Positions 34,393 through 44,019 of a stretch of DNA of 64,000 nucleotides are shown piece by piece. This DNA is from Planctomycetaceae bacterium (GTDB lineage: Bacteria > Planctomycetota > Planctomycetia > Pirellulales > Pirellulaceae). Both the position numbers and the translations under genes were made by a program. A model generated the notes under the pieces. It had not been told where the DNA came from and did no database searches. It saw only the letters and a program-made list of their open reading frames with translations. Where the stretch lies: positions 280,461-344,460 of the forward strand of contig JACKHN010000007.1 of NCBI GenBank assembly GCA_020638975.1, in the 5' to 3' direction. Numbering within the stretch: position 1 is the first letter of the stretch; every line of letters starts with the position of its first letter.

Positions 34393-34881
34393 ATGTTCGA
34401 GTTCGACATTCAACGCTGCGCTCGAAAGTGCGCCAAAACCGAACGTGAATTTCGGCCCGGCGAGACGTACTATTCGGTGCTCGTTCCGGAAGGAGCCGAG
34501 GTCGTCCGCTACGACTATTCGCGAGAGGCTTGGGACAAGCCGCCCGAGAATGCCGTCGGCTGGTGGAAGTCGCAAATGGCAGAGCCGAATGCTAAGAAGG
34601 TCAATTGGGCACCCAACGATGTGATGCTTCATTACTTCGAGCAACTCGAAAACGATCCGACCAAGGCCGACGTCCGTTATATCCTCGCGCTGCTGATGGT
34701 GCGACGAAGAATCGTTCGCCTGGAGGACACCGAAGCCGATGAAGCGGGTAACGAACAACTCGTGCTGTACTGCCCCAAGACCGAAGCCGACTACAAGATT
34801 CCGGTGGCCGACCCTTCACCGGAACGCGCTGCCGAAATCCAAGACGAATTGTCAAAGCTACTGTATGCCGACGCGGCGTAA
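34393..34881 (+). CDS. Conserved hypothetical protein
   Basis: A 162-residue soluble protein with no signal peptide. It opens MFEFDIQRCARKCAKTEREF, with two cysteines spaced CARKC, and continues with RPGETYYSVLVPEGAEVVRYDYSREAW split by conserved-looking aromatic residues, then a helical middle (VRYILALLMVRRRIVRL) and an acidic tail. I associate this N-terminal pattern with an uncharacterised planctomycete family but cannot name a function. The next gene, a LolA-like lipoprotein candidate, follows 60 bp downstream on the same strand and may be co-transcribed. Confidence 0.78.
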   Translation: MFEFDIQRCARKCAKTEREFRPGETYYSVLVPEGAEVVRYDYSREAWDKPPENAVGWWKSQMAEPNAKKVNWAPNDVMLHYFEQLENDPTKADVRYILALLMVRRRIVRLEDTEADEAGNEQLVLYCPKTEADYKIPVADPSPERAAEIQDELSKLLYADAA

Positions 34882-34941
34882 TCCAACGTAATCGCGACAG
34901 GATGTCGCTCGACGAGACAAGCACATAGCAAGGATGCTGAT

Positions 34942-35892
34942 TTGAATCGGACGCTAGGATTCGGTTGCCTGATTTTGACGCTATTCGTGGCGAGCGGTGC
35001 GACGTGCCGCCACAACACGTTTGGCGTCGATCCCATGGCCCCTGCCGCCTTCGTCACTCCGCCGACGCTGGACGAGATCATCTATGCGGTGAATGCCAAC
35101 ACGAACCGCGTTCAGCAATTGCACTCCGACAGTGCTTCTCTGACGCTGCTGGGACTGCCGGGTTTGCGCTCATCCATTTCGCTCGAGCGCGAAATGCGTT
35201 TTCGACTCAGGTCGAAATCATTCACTGGCCAAGAACTGGACATTGGCAGCAATGACGAATTGTTTTGGTTTTGGGCGAAACGCAATCCTGAGCCACAGGT
35301 CTACTTCGCTAGTCATCGCGAGTTTGCTCAAAGCCCGACGCGCGATATGTTCCCCGTCGATCCCCATTGGTTCATCGAAGCCATAGGTCTCGTGCAGCTT
35401 GAACCGGGTGGAATGCATGAAGGTCCCTTTCCACGTGGAGACGGTCGCATCGAAATTCGCACACGCTTGTCGAGACCGAATGGTCCAATGACACGCGTAC
35501 TCGTCATCGACGAACGCTATGGGTACATCCTCGAGCAACACTTGCTCGATGCCACTGGCCGAGCGGTTGCGACATCTCGCACCAGCGGGCATCGATACAA
35601 TGCGGCGGCTGCGGTCGCACTTCCGCACCGCATCGAAATCGAGATGCCCGACGCCCAACTATCGCTCACCATTGATGTCAACGAATACTCGATCAATTCG
35701 CTATACGGCAGCCCTCACCAACTGTGGGACATCCCAACGTTTGAAGGCTATACGCCCGTCAACATCGCGGCACCGCAGTTCACCCCGCCGACCGACAATA
35801 CGTCAAGCTCGCGCCGCAACTTGCAGCCCATCGAGCGCCCCTCGCGTCTCTCTCAGCAGCCGGCCTATCGGGGATACTCGACGGTTCAATAG
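34942..35892 (+). CDS. Exported LolA/DUF4292-like protein (TTG start)
   Basis: A 316-residue exported protein. The start is the TTG at 34942: AAGGA lies 7 bases upstream, the signal sequence (LGFGCLILTLFVASGATC) begins directly after it, and the only nearby ATG (34934) is out of frame and stops at once. The body has the LolA-like pattern of an incomplete beta-barrel (NANTNRVQQLHSDSASLTL, then EREMRFRLRSK and DELFWFWAKRN), suggesting binding of lipids or lipoproteins in the periplasm. Cys22 may be a lipidation site, although Thr at -1 is unusual. The C-terminus (from about residue 260) is Pro/Ser/Gln-rich and probably disordered. The fold assignment is by pattern only. Confidence 0.7.
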   Translation: MNRTLGFGCLILTLFVASGATCRHNTFGVDPMAPAAFVTPPTLDEIIYAVNANTNRVQQLHSDSASLTLLGLPGLRSSISLEREMRFRLRSKSFTGQELDIGSNDELFWFWAKRNPEPQVYFASHREFAQSPTRDMFPVDPHWFIEAIGLVQLEPGGMHEGPFPRGDGRIEIRTRLSRPNGPMTRVLVIDERYGYILEQHLLDATGRAVATSRTSGHRYNAAAAVALPHRIEIEMPDAQLSLTIDVNEYSINSLYGSPHQLWDIPTFEGYTPVNIAAPQFTPPTDNTSSSRRNLQPIERPSRLSQQPAYRGYSTVQ

Positions 35893-35914
35893 TCGTCTAA
35901 CTGATCCGTAGTCG

Positions 35915-35975
35915 CGAGCCTTGGGGCCGACCGCGACTCGAAGTCGAAAGGCCCGAGGTGAGCGTCTACGGCTCA
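35915..35975. repeat. Degenerate palindromic intergenic repeat
   Basis: The right part (GGCCCGAGGTGAGCGTCTACGGCTCA without its middle) resembles the right arm of the repeat at 2046-2109. The left arm is diverged. It sits in the convergent gap between the LolA-like and dehydrogenase genes. Confidence 0.4.
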
Positions 35976-35980
35976 CTAAA

Positions 35981-38900
35981 TCACTTGAGCGTCTCAAGGT
36001 AAGCAACCAGATCACGCAACTCCTCTGCCGACATCGTGCGATCGAGACCGGCGGGCATAACCGAGACGGTGCTAGGCTGCAACTCTTCGATGTCCGAACG
36101 CCGAACGGTCAATTCTGTCTGCTGCGTGGTGCGGATTCGAATCGAGTCAATCGTCTCGGACAGGATCAGGCCGGTGTGTACTTTGCCATCGGTCGTCAAC
36201 ACTCCAAACGTCTCGAACCCGCGTGCCAACGACGAGCTTGGATAGACTATTGCTTCCAGGAGGTCGCGCGTCGTACGGCGTGCTCCGGTGGTTGTTAGAT
36301 CCGGCCCAATGCGCCCACCGCGTCCTTGTACCGTGTGGCAAGTAACGCAGGACGTGCGTTGCCCCTCAAAGACAGCCTTACCTCGCAGCGGATCACCGCC
36401 AGTCATGCCGGCTTCGAGCTGAGCCAATCGCGCAATCTGCTCTTCACTCGACGCTCCCAAACGTGATCGAAGCTCTGATGCTTTGTCGCTTAACGCGTCA
36501 GGCAAGGCCACAACGACTCGGTCGAGCGCTGACGGCGACAGATTCGTCAAACCCGGTGACTTCGCGAGGCTTGTAAGTAGCAATTCGCCAACCACCGCAT
36601 CTTCGACACCTTCGTAGGCAGCAAGTAACGAAGTCAGTTCGAGAGGACCAGCGTCGGCCAGCGCTCCGGCCAGCGTTTGTAATTGCTTCACACTTAGCTT
36701 CGCCGAGCCGATCGCGCGAGCCGCAGTGAGCCGTCTCGTGATGGGTAACTCGCGAGAGATCTGACCGACCAACAAGACGAGTACACTGTCTTTCAGTTCT
36801 GCGCCGAGCGACTTCGCTGCGACCGCACGAACCCGAATGTCGACGGGTCGTTTTTCGTCATGTGCGATTCGTTCCAATGCATTGTCGGCAACGGTTGACT
36901 TCAGTGCGTCGGCCGCGGCGATCGCGATGTCCACGATCTCGGGATCTTGTTCGTCGAGAAGTCTTGCGACGCCAACAATCCAACTCTCAGGCACGGTCGA
37001 CAAACTCGCATCACGAACCACCTCCAATAATGTCAGCGTCGCCGCCTTTGAAATACTCTTCTCGCCGAGCAACTGGCCGACAAACGCTTGCACCTGTTCG
37101 TTGGCAGTAAACGCCAACAATAAGTTGCGCGCCGATGTCGCCTCCTCTTGGTCGAGTTTCTTGGCTGTCAGTATCGACCGCACAGCAGCGATGACCTCGT
37201 CACTCCACTCGGGATGGCGGGCGATCACGTCAACCGCAGTCCGCTGTAGTGCAAGGTCAGCAGACGACAGCAGCGGAGTCACCTGGGATCGCTGCAACTT
37301 GCCGTCATCCATCTGGTCCAAGGCAAGGAGCGCCGCGCGTTGAATCGTCCCGTTCTCCGACCGGAGTCCCGCAATCGTTTCGGCAGGGGCGTTGGTTTCG
37401 ATCAACGCGTAGATCAGCGCATGCTCACGCACTCGATCCAATTGATCGGTTGCCAACGCCGAGAAGATGGCGGGAATCACCTTCGCTGCGTGCAACTTGC
37501 CGAGAGCGGTTGCCGCGTCGCGTTGAACGCCAGGAGCAACGTCGCTCAGACGCGCGACAAGTTCAGCCGTTGCGATCGCATCGCCGCGAACTCCAAGGCT
37601 GACGGTCGCAGCTTGTCTTACGCCGGGACTCTCGTCGGCGAGTCGCTCGCGAAGGACGACAGCGGACGAGGGCGAGTCGATTCGCGATAATGCCCAGACG
37701 GCGTTGCGACGCGTTCGGTCGCTTGTCGCTTTGGTCAGCGTCGCGAGCGATTCAATCGCAGGCTCCCCGCGACTCGCCAGTTCACGAATCGCTCGATCAC
37801 GAACAGCAAAACGCTCGTCGTCGAGAAGACTTCCGATCTGTGAGGGCGAAGCGGTCCAGTCGATCGTGTAACCACGAGGGTCCTCGACGGTGCTGCCCTC
37901 CCTCCGGCGAATGCGGTAGATCGCTCCCAAAATGTTCGGCTTGGCGATTTGCGACGTGGGACAGCCAATCCGAAACCAACCGCCCGTATCGATAACCAGC
38001 AAACTGCCGTCGGCATCTTCCAGAACATCGGTCGGATGAAAGTCACCGCTGGCACAACTTAGAAACTCTTCGACTTCCGCCGCAAACGTCGCACCACTTC
38101 GAGACAGCTTCGCGCGCACGACTTTGTGCGTGTTGAATTCGGTGATGAAGAAGTTGTCTACGAACTCAGGTCCGAACTGTGTCCCGCGATAGCGAGTCGT
38201 CCCAGAGACGGCGACGTGCCCGAGGTTCACGACGGGTGGCAAGAGATCACCCGTTCGCTTGAATTCGGCCACGACTTGCGGTTGGTCGTGGCGTGGGTAG
38301 ACTCCGCCATGCACCCAATGCACCAAGCAATCACCGCGCTGTCGATACAAAATATTGACCGTGCCCAGCATCTCGCCTTCTTCGGTGAAGTCGATCTCGA
38401 CGGGGTTGTCCATTCCGCCACCGCAATGGACCTGCACATCGCTGCCGTCAGCCTTGCAAGAGAAGATGCGAGCCGCTTTGCCTTGACTTAGAATGTGGCC
38501 GCCGTCATCACGAAACTCATGTCCATGTCGGCCTTCGCACCAAAAGATCCGACCACAAGGACCAAGAAAGCAGCCGTGAACATCCGCCGCGTTGCCGGTA
38601 TAACCGAACTCATTCACGATCTGCTCGCGAACGTCCGCGACGCCATCGTCGTCGGTATCTTGTAATCGCCAGATACCGCCGGACGAAGCGACATACAACG
38701 ATCCGGAGTGCCACAACGCCCCCTGTGGAAACGTCATTTTGTCTGCAAAGATCGAACTCCTATCAAATTGGCCGTCGCCATCGGTATCCTCGATCATGCG
38801 GATAAAGTTGGGCAGTTGCTCTTCCAGATCAGTCCGTTTCAAGTTTTCGCCGGCACTCTCTGCGATGAACAGCCGTCCGCGATCATCGAAGGCAGCCATC

Positions 38901-39058
38901 ATCGGATGTTTTACTAAAGGCGCCGCGGCCGCTACCTCAACGACAAAACCATTGGGGACCTGAATCTCGGTGGGAGCGAACTCTGGTTCGTCACCCGCTC
39001 CAAGGGAAGCAACGAGACTTAGCAACCAGCAGCATCGCAACCAATTGCACCGTAACAT
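35981..39058 (-). CDS. Membrane-bound dehydrogenase-type protein with HEAT repeats and C-terminal c-type heme domain
   Basis: A 1025-residue exported protein of the PVC type. After a signal peptide (residues 1-21) comes a beta-propeller like soluble/membrane-bound sugar dehydrogenases (TIGR02604-like; FAPTEIQVPNGFVVEV, then MMAAFDDRGRLFIAES and DGQFDRSSIFADKM) to about residue 410. HEAT-repeat helices follow (for example RRNAVWALSRID and VRQAATVSLGVRGD). A C-terminal heme-binding domain (TIGR02603-like) has CVTCH, GGRIGPDLT, SSLARGFETFGV and MPAGLDRTMS. The start at 39058 is supported by GAGGAG just upstream; the frame is open 20 codons further. It probably oxidises a sugar-like substrate and passes electrons to its own heme, but the substrate is unknown. 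Confidence 0.9.
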   Translation of the reverse strand: MLRCNWLRCCWLLSLVASLGAGDEPEFAPTEIQVPNGFVVEVAAAAPLVKHPMMAAFDDRGRLFIAESAGENLKRTDLEEQLPNFIRMIEDTDGDGQFDRSSIFADKMTFPQGALWHSGSLYVASSGGIWRLQDTDDDGVADVREQIVNEFGYTGNAADVHGCFLGPCGRIFWCEGRHGHEFRDDGGHILSQGKAARIFSCKADGSDVQVHCGGGMDNPVEIDFTEEGEMLGTVNILYRQRGDCLVHWVHGGVYPRHDQPQVVAEFKRTGDLLPPVVNLGHVAVSGTTRYRGTQFGPEFVDNFFITEFNTHKVVRAKLSRSGATFAAEVEEFLSCASGDFHPTDVLEDADGSLLVIDTGGWFRIGCPTSQIAKPNILGAIYRIRRREGSTVEDPRGYTIDWTASPSQIGSLLDDERFAVRDRAIRELASRGEPAIESLATLTKATSDRTRRNAVWALSRIDSPSSAVVLRERLADESPGVRQAATVSLGVRGDAIATAELVARLSDVAPGVQRDAATALGKLHAAKVIPAIFSALATDQLDRVREHALIYALIETNAPAETIAGLRSENGTIQRAALLALDQMDDGKLQRSQVTPLLSSADLALQRTAVDVIARHPEWSDEVIAAVRSILTAKKLDQEEATSARNLLLAFTANEQVQAFVGQLLGEKSISKAATLTLLEVVRDASLSTVPESWIVGVARLLDEQDPEIVDIAIAAADALKSTVADNALERIAHDEKRPVDIRVRAVAAKSLGAELKDSVLVLLVGQISRELPITRRLTAARAIGSAKLSVKQLQTLAGALADAGPLELTSLLAAYEGVEDAVVGELLLTSLAKSPGLTNLSPSALDRVVVALPDALSDKASELRSRLGASSEEQIARLAQLEAGMTGGDPLRGKAVFEGQRTSCVTCHTVQGRGGRIGPDLTTTGARRTTRDLLEAIVYPSSSLARGFETFGVLTTDGKVHTGLILSETIDSIRIRTTQQTELTVRRSDIEELQPSTVSVMPAGLDRTMSAEELRDLVAYLETLK

Positions 39059-39286
39059 CCTGTACTCCTCGATATGGAACTCTGAGATCAAACACCACCG
39101 CCAAAAACTGTTCAGCACGCCGCCTTAGTGTGGATCATGCCGTTGGAGAGGTCAAGAAGAAGTGAGGGGCGATTGAACACAGAACCGCTCACCAAAAGAA
39201 CACCAGCGCGAAAATCTGCTTCCGGAGGCCATCGAGTTGCTACAATCGAAGCGTGTTTAGAGTCCATCAATTACAAGGAAGCGATG

Positions 39287-40537
39287 ATGCGTTTGACCTA
39301 TCTCCAATTCCTGCTCGCCGTCGTCATTGGATCGATTGTCGGGTGCGGCCCCCGGGCAGAAACCCAGCCTGTATCAGGCGAAGCAGCACGCGAACCCCAG
39401 CGATCGTCGGACCAAGTGTCGACGAGTTCGGAGGACGATGTGCCGGAAACTCGCGTTACCACACCGCCAGCACCACCGTTGAGTCTGTCCGTGCCGGCGG
39501 AACCGCCAAAAGAGTTTGGCGACAACGATCTATCAACGTTTCCAACGCATGTGCTCGCCGCTGCGGCCAAGGAATACGTTGGCGAGTCGAACTTCGATAC
39601 AGCCGTGCAGTTGCAACACTGGTCGGTAACGAACGGCGATGGCGATTCCGGACTCTACAATCTCGCTTGTTACTACTCGCTCGCCGATAATGTTGAAGGA
39701 GCGTTGTACTGGTTGCAAATGGCTGCAGCCAAAGAAGGCGTCGATGCGGATTGGGCACTCCGCGATTCGGACTTGGTGAATGTCCGCCGAGATTCGCGTT
39801 GGAACCAGATGAATCAGTTTCTGCGGCAGTACAACCGCTATTGGCAGGGCAGCGATCACAACGAAACAACCTTGATTCTGCCTGCTGGCTATCAGCGTTC
39901 AGAAGCTCTGACCGCAGTTGTGGGACTTCACGGGATGGGCAGTCGCGCTCGGCACTTCGTCGAAGATTCTTTTCAGGAACTTGCAGACAGCATGCATGTC
40001 GCATTCGTGGGCGTTAGCGGCACAGTCCCTCGCGGCCCCGCGACGTTCGTCTGGAGTGAAGATCCCCAACTTGATTTGGCTCGCATCGACGCAGCGTTGG
40101 CCGAAGTCAGTGATCGACTGACCGTTGCGTCTGGGAAGGTGATCTTGTTCGGTTTCTCGCAGGGCGCGATGATGGCTGCGGAAATCGCGGCGAGGCACCC
40201 CGATCGCTTTGCAGGGGCACTCGCGATGTCGCCGGGCGGTAATGGCGATCCGACCACCGGCTCCTTGGGCCGCTTGCCTGCCCATGCGAAGCAGGGCTAC
40301 GTTTGCGTGTGTGGCGCGGATGAGCATCCTGGAAATGTTGCGATGACCAAGCAATACGCTGACGACATGCGGCAGCTAAAAGCTCGCGTAGAACATCATC
40401 CCTATCCCAACGTGGCTGAGCATTCGTTCCCGCCGGACTTCTATGAGCGGCTTCCCGCGTGGATCGCATTCATAAGTGACCCAGACGCCACAGAAGTAGC
40501 CAAGGCTGAGTCAAACCCTGATTCTGTCGACGAGTAA
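39287..40537 (+). CDS. Lipoprotein with alpha/beta-hydrolase (carboxylesterase-like) domain
   Basis: A 416-residue lipoprotein. The signal peptide ends in a lipobox (IGSIVGC). Residues 25-80 are a Pro/Glu/Ser-rich linker, followed by a helical region like a TPR hairpin (YNLACYYSLADNVEGALYWL). The hydrolase domain covers about residues 200-410 with the nucleophile Ser291 in GFSQGAM, Asp345 in CGADEHPGN and His379 in AEHSFP, plus the oxyanion segment VGLHGMGSR. It resembles phospholipase/carboxylesterase and PHB-depolymerase-like enzymes. Two adjacent ATGs occur at 39284 and 39287; AAGGAAG spacing favours the second. The longer upstream frame from 39128 would hide the signal peptide. Confidence 0.83.
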   Translation: MRLTYLQFLLAVVIGSIVGCGPRAETQPVSGEAAREPQRSSDQVSTSSEDDVPETRVTTPPAPPLSLSVPAEPPKEFGDNDLSTFPTHVLAAAAKEYVGESNFDTAVQLQHWSVTNGDGDSGLYNLACYYSLADNVEGALYWLQMAAAKEGVDADWALRDSDLVNVRRDSRWNQMNQFLRQYNRYWQGSDHNETTLILPAGYQRSEALTAVVGLHGMGSRARHFVEDSFQELADSMHVAFVGVSGTVPRGPATFVWSEDPQLDLARIDAALAEVSDRLTVASGKVILFGFSQGAMMAAEIAARHPDRFAGALAMSPGGNGDPTTGSLGRLPAHAKQGYVCVCGADEHPGNVAMTKQYADDMRQLKARVEHHPYPNVAEHSFPPDFYERLPAWIAFISDPDATEVAKAESNPDSVDE

Positions 40538-40637
40538 ATTGATGTGATCGCTCGCAGTTTGCCGGATGAAATCGATCCTTCGACGAATTCAGACGACGCA
40601 TCGACTCGGATTCGGCACGCAGCTTGACGGCGACGTA

Positions 40638-42356
40638 TTACTTCACCTTCGCCCAAGTATCACGCAGAGAAACGGCTCGGTTGAAGACCAGCTTGCCAGG
40701 CCGAAAATCTTTGTCCAGACAGAAGTAGCCCGTTCGCTCGAATTGATAGCCGACGCCAAGTTCGGCTTCCGCTAGACTCGGCTCCAGCTTGCAGTCCGTC
40801 AGAGTTTCCAACGAGTTGGGATTCAGGTTGCTTCGCCAGTCTGCGTCCCCTTCAACGTCATCTGGATCTTCTTTGGCGAACAGGTGATCGTAGAGTCGCA
40901 CCTCGGCACTCGCGGCATGTTCGACCGACACCCAGTGGATCGTTCCCTTCACTTTGCGACCATCAGGAGCGTTGCCGCCCTTGGTCTCGGGATCGTAGGT
41001 ACAACGCAGCTCGACGACTTCCCCTGCTTCGTCTTTGATAACTTCGGTGCAAGTGATGAAGTAGGCATAACGTAGCCGCACCTCACGCCCCACGCTCAAC
41101 CGGAAGAACTTTTTCGGTGCGTCGTCCATGTAATCGTCGCGTTCGATGTAGATTTCGCGAGTGAAGGGCACCTTGCGACTGCCTGCGGATTCGTCTTGTG
41201 GGTTGTTGATCGCTTCGAGTTCTTCCACTTGCCCTTCGGGATAGTTTTCAATCACCACCTTCAAAGGCCGCAGCACAGCCATCACGCGAGTGGCACGTTC
41301 GTTCAAGTCTTCGCGTAGTGCATTCTCGAGTTGGACAATATCGGTTACGCCATCGAACTTCGTCACACCCACACGCCGACAGAACTCGCGGACGGCTTCG
41401 GGCGTGTAGCCACGACGACGCAAACCACTGATCGTGGGCATTCGGGGGTCGTTCCAACCGCTAACGTGGCCTTCTTTGACCAACTCGAGCAAACGACGCT
41501 TGCTCATTACGGTATACGTCAAGTTCAGACGCGAGAACTCGATCTGCTGTGGATTGTGAATCCCCAGCGACTGACAAAACCAATCGTACAGCGGTCGATG
41601 ATTTTCGAACTCCAAAGTACAGATAGAGTGAGTAATCCTCTCCAACGAGTCGGATTGACCGTGTGCGTAGTCGTACATCGGATAGATGCACCACTTGTCG
41701 CCCGTGCGATGGTGATGCGCCTTCAAGATGCGGTACATCACGGGATCGCGCAGGTTCAGGTTGGAACTAGACATGTCGATCTTTGCTCGTAGCGTGCGGC
41801 TTCCGTCAGGGAACTCGCCGTCGCGCATGCGTTTGAAAAGATCAAGATTCTCTTCCACCGAGCGGCCTCGATTCGGACTGTCCTTGCCCGGCTCCGTCAG
41901 CGTCCCGCGATACTCGCGAATCTGCTCGCCGTCCAAGTCGCAGACATACGCCTTTCCCGCTTCGATCAACTGCACAGCCCAATCGTACAACTGATCAAAA
42001 TAATCCGACGCGAAGAACTCGCGATCCTCCCAATCAAAGCCCAGCCAGCGCACGTCCGCCTTAATGGAATCGACATATTCCTGCTCTTCTTTGGCGGGAT
42101 TAGTGTCGTCGAAGCGGAGGTTGTAAGTGCCGTTGTATTTTTCCGCGAGCCCGAAGTTCAGACAGATGCTCTTCGCGTGGCCGATATGGAGATAACCGTT
42201 CGGCTCTGGCGGGAAGCGTGTATGAACTCGACCGTCCCACTTGCGTGACTTCAAATCGTCTTCAATGATCTGCTCAATGAAATTAAGCGAGCGTTTCTCG
42301 TCTCGCGATTCGCCGGTTTGTGCGTCGTCGACTCTGTTCGGAGGAGCGGTGTTCAT
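40638..42356 (-). CDS. glnS: Glutaminyl-tRNA synthetase
   Basis: Class I synthetase charging tRNA-Gln directly. The 572-residue protein has the ATP-binding HIGH motif at residues 57-60 (FPPEPNGYLHIGHAKS), the GlnRS-specific FDDTNPAKE and the second signature TVMSKRRL (KMSKS equivalent). The C-terminal anticodon-binding beta-barrels include REIYIERDDYMDDAPKKFFR and GTIHWVSVEHA. The start at 42356 (MNTAPPNRVDD) gives a short 22-residue extension before the conserved SLNFIEQIIEDDL. It converges with the esterase gene. The identification is firm; GluRS is excluded by the GlnRS-specific insertions. Confidence 0.97.
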   Translation of the reverse strand: MNTAPPNRVDDAQTGESRDEKRSLNFIEQIIEDDLKSRKWDGRVHTRFPPEPNGYLHIGHAKSICLNFGLAEKYNGTYNLRFDDTNPAKEEQEYVDSIKADVRWLGFDWEDREFFASDYFDQLYDWAVQLIEAGKAYVCDLDGEQIREYRGTLTEPGKDSPNRGRSVEENLDLFKRMRDGEFPDGSRTLRAKIDMSSSNLNLRDPVMYRILKAHHHRTGDKWCIYPMYDYAHGQSDSLERITHSICTLEFENHRPLYDWFCQSLGIHNPQQIEFSRLNLTYTVMSKRRLLELVKEGHVSGWNDPRMPTISGLRRRGYTPEAVREFCRRVGVTKFDGVTDIVQLENALREDLNERATRVMAVLRPLKVVIENYPEGQVEELEAINNPQDESAGSRKVPFTREIYIERDDYMDDAPKKFFRLSVGREVRLRYAYFITCTEVIKDEAGEVVELRCTYDPETKGGNAPDGRKVKGTIHWVSVEHAASAEVRLYDHLFAKEDPDDVEGDADWRSNLNPNSLETLTDCKLEPSLAEAELGVGYQFERTGYFCLDKDFRPGKLVFNRAVSLRDTWAKVK

Positions 42357-42606
42357 GTCTGTCCGTAGGTTCTAGGTGGTGATTCCGTGCCTTGTTAAGT
42401 TAGGCAAGCCTAATGTCGCAAGATTGTATCGCCGAACCCCAAAAAGGGAACACCGATTCGGCGACGCAAAGGCGACAATGTCGAGGCGATGGAACTGGTA
42501 CACTCGCAAGACGCTGCGTGGGGCTACGAATACCCGATATTAACTTACCTGTCTTATGAATCGAGTTTGCCTCATAACACAACTTCTTCTGGCGAGTCCG
42601 TAAGAG

Positions 42607-43896
42607 ATGACTTCCGAGCACAATTCAGCTGAAGAACTGGGGGGTGAGCATCAACTGCCTCGGCAGACGCAGCGGCGGTCGCGCGAGCAGTACATTCCGA
42701 TTCGGCGGGCGCGACTCATCGAGTTGCTGGCCGAGGATGAGAAACTGTCGCCTGACGAACGCGTCGAGTTTCTTGCGTGGTGTCGGCAACTGATCGCTTT
42801 GTTTCACAGCGAGTATCACGAGCGACTTGAGGCCATTAAGACCGATTACGATTTGTTCAATCCCGACGTCGCGACGACCGGCGAATTGAAACGATCGCCG
42901 CGGGAACGAGAGCGAGCCGCAACTCGCCTGTTCACGAATCTGACATCCGTTCTGAAGAGCGCCAACTATCGACAACTGTCTCGGGAAGAGATCGAAGCGG
43001 CCGCGGAAGCCGCCAGCGATTGGGGAGTCCACTTGAATATCGACTTTGCGGTGTTCGAGCATCTCGAAGTCTTTTCACGAGGTGATATCCTGACGACGCG
43101 GTCGAGGAAGCATTGGAAATCCGCCTATCGTGACCAGGCAGTCGATGTTCCTATCTACGAGCGACTCGTCGTGCTATTTCAACTTTGCGAACACAAACGA
43201 GTCGACAACACAGTCGACACGCAAGCGATCTACCTCAAGTTGTTCAAGAATATCCCCAAACAAGACATCGACATGTTGCTGCCGTGCGGCAACTTTCGAA
43301 TGTCATGGCTCGATCATGGCAAAGTCATCGTGCCAACGATGTCGGGGTTCACGATGGCAGTGGCGAAGGGCGCGACGGCAGCGATCGGCGCATTGTTTCA
43401 CGGCTTCTGGGGCTTGATTGCTTTCTTAGGGTTCGTCGGCGGCACGGCAGGGTATGGCGTCAAATCATTCTTGGGCTACCTACGCACGAAGGACAAGTAT
43501 CAACTCAACCTGACACGACACCTGTACTACCAGAACCTCGATAACAACGCTGGTGTGATGTTCCGCATCTTGGACGAAGCGGAAGAGCAAGAGTGCCGCG
43601 AAGTCATCTTGGCTTACGCTCTCTTGAAGCGCGATGCCGGAAACGCGGGATGGACCGAGTCGGAACTGGATGCGGCGGCAGAGGAATTCCTGACGCGACT
43701 TCTTGACTTTCAAGTTGACTTCGAAGTATCGGATGCACTTGAAAAGCTAAGTCGGCTTCAATGTGCAACCGTTGATCACAACGGAAAATGGCGAGCAGCG
43801 TCTCTGGTCTCCGCGATCACCGCGATCGAAACGGCAGTTCAGACAGGACTCCCTTCAACCGTGCCAAGAAACGACACCGGCGACCAACCCGCGTAA
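42607..43896 (+). CDS. DUF3754 (TMEM143-like) membrane protein
   Basis: A 429-residue protein of the DUF3754 family, named for mitochondrial TMEM143. The N-terminus is charged (REQYIPIRRARLIELLAEDE). The central region has FRMSWLDHGKVIVP followed by a hydrophobic pair of segments, about 258-273 (MAVAKGATAAIGALFHG) and 276-295 (LIAFLGFVGGTAGYG). Then comes a conserved block, SFLGYLRTKDKYQLNLTRHL, continuing YYQNLDNNAG. The C-terminal part is helical (ECREVILAYALLKRDAGNAG). Function is unknown in all organisms I know of. It is transcribed divergently from glnS with a 250-bp intergenic region in which I see no repeat. Confidence 0.82.
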   Translation: MTSEHNSAEELGGEHQLPRQTQRRSREQYIPIRRARLIELLAEDEKLSPDERVEFLAWCRQLIALFHSEYHERLEAIKTDYDLFNPDVATTGELKRSPRERERAATRLFTNLTSVLKSANYRQLSREEIEAAAEAASDWGVHLNIDFAVFEHLEVFSRGDILTTRSRKHWKSAYRDQAVDVPIYERLVVLFQLCEHKRVDNTVDTQAIYLKLFKNIPKQDIDMLLPCGNFRMSWLDHGKVIVPTMSGFTMAVAKGATAAIGALFHGFWGLIAFLGFVGGTAGYGVKSFLGYLRTKDKYQLNLTRHLYYQNLDNNAGVMFRILDEAEEQECREVILAYALLKRDAGNAGWTESELDAAAEEFLTRLLDFQVDFEVSDALEKLSRLQCATVDHNGKWRAASLVSAITAIETAVQTGLPSTVPRNDTGDQPA

Positions 43897-44019
43897 CGAG
43901 TGCTCGCCTGTGATGTCTTATCGATGACTAGAGCGGTCGTCAGGGAAGTGTGGCGAAGTTTCGTTAAGATTCCCTTGGAATTAGACCGCTACAACCGCTA
44001 CACGTCCGTGCGACTCGCA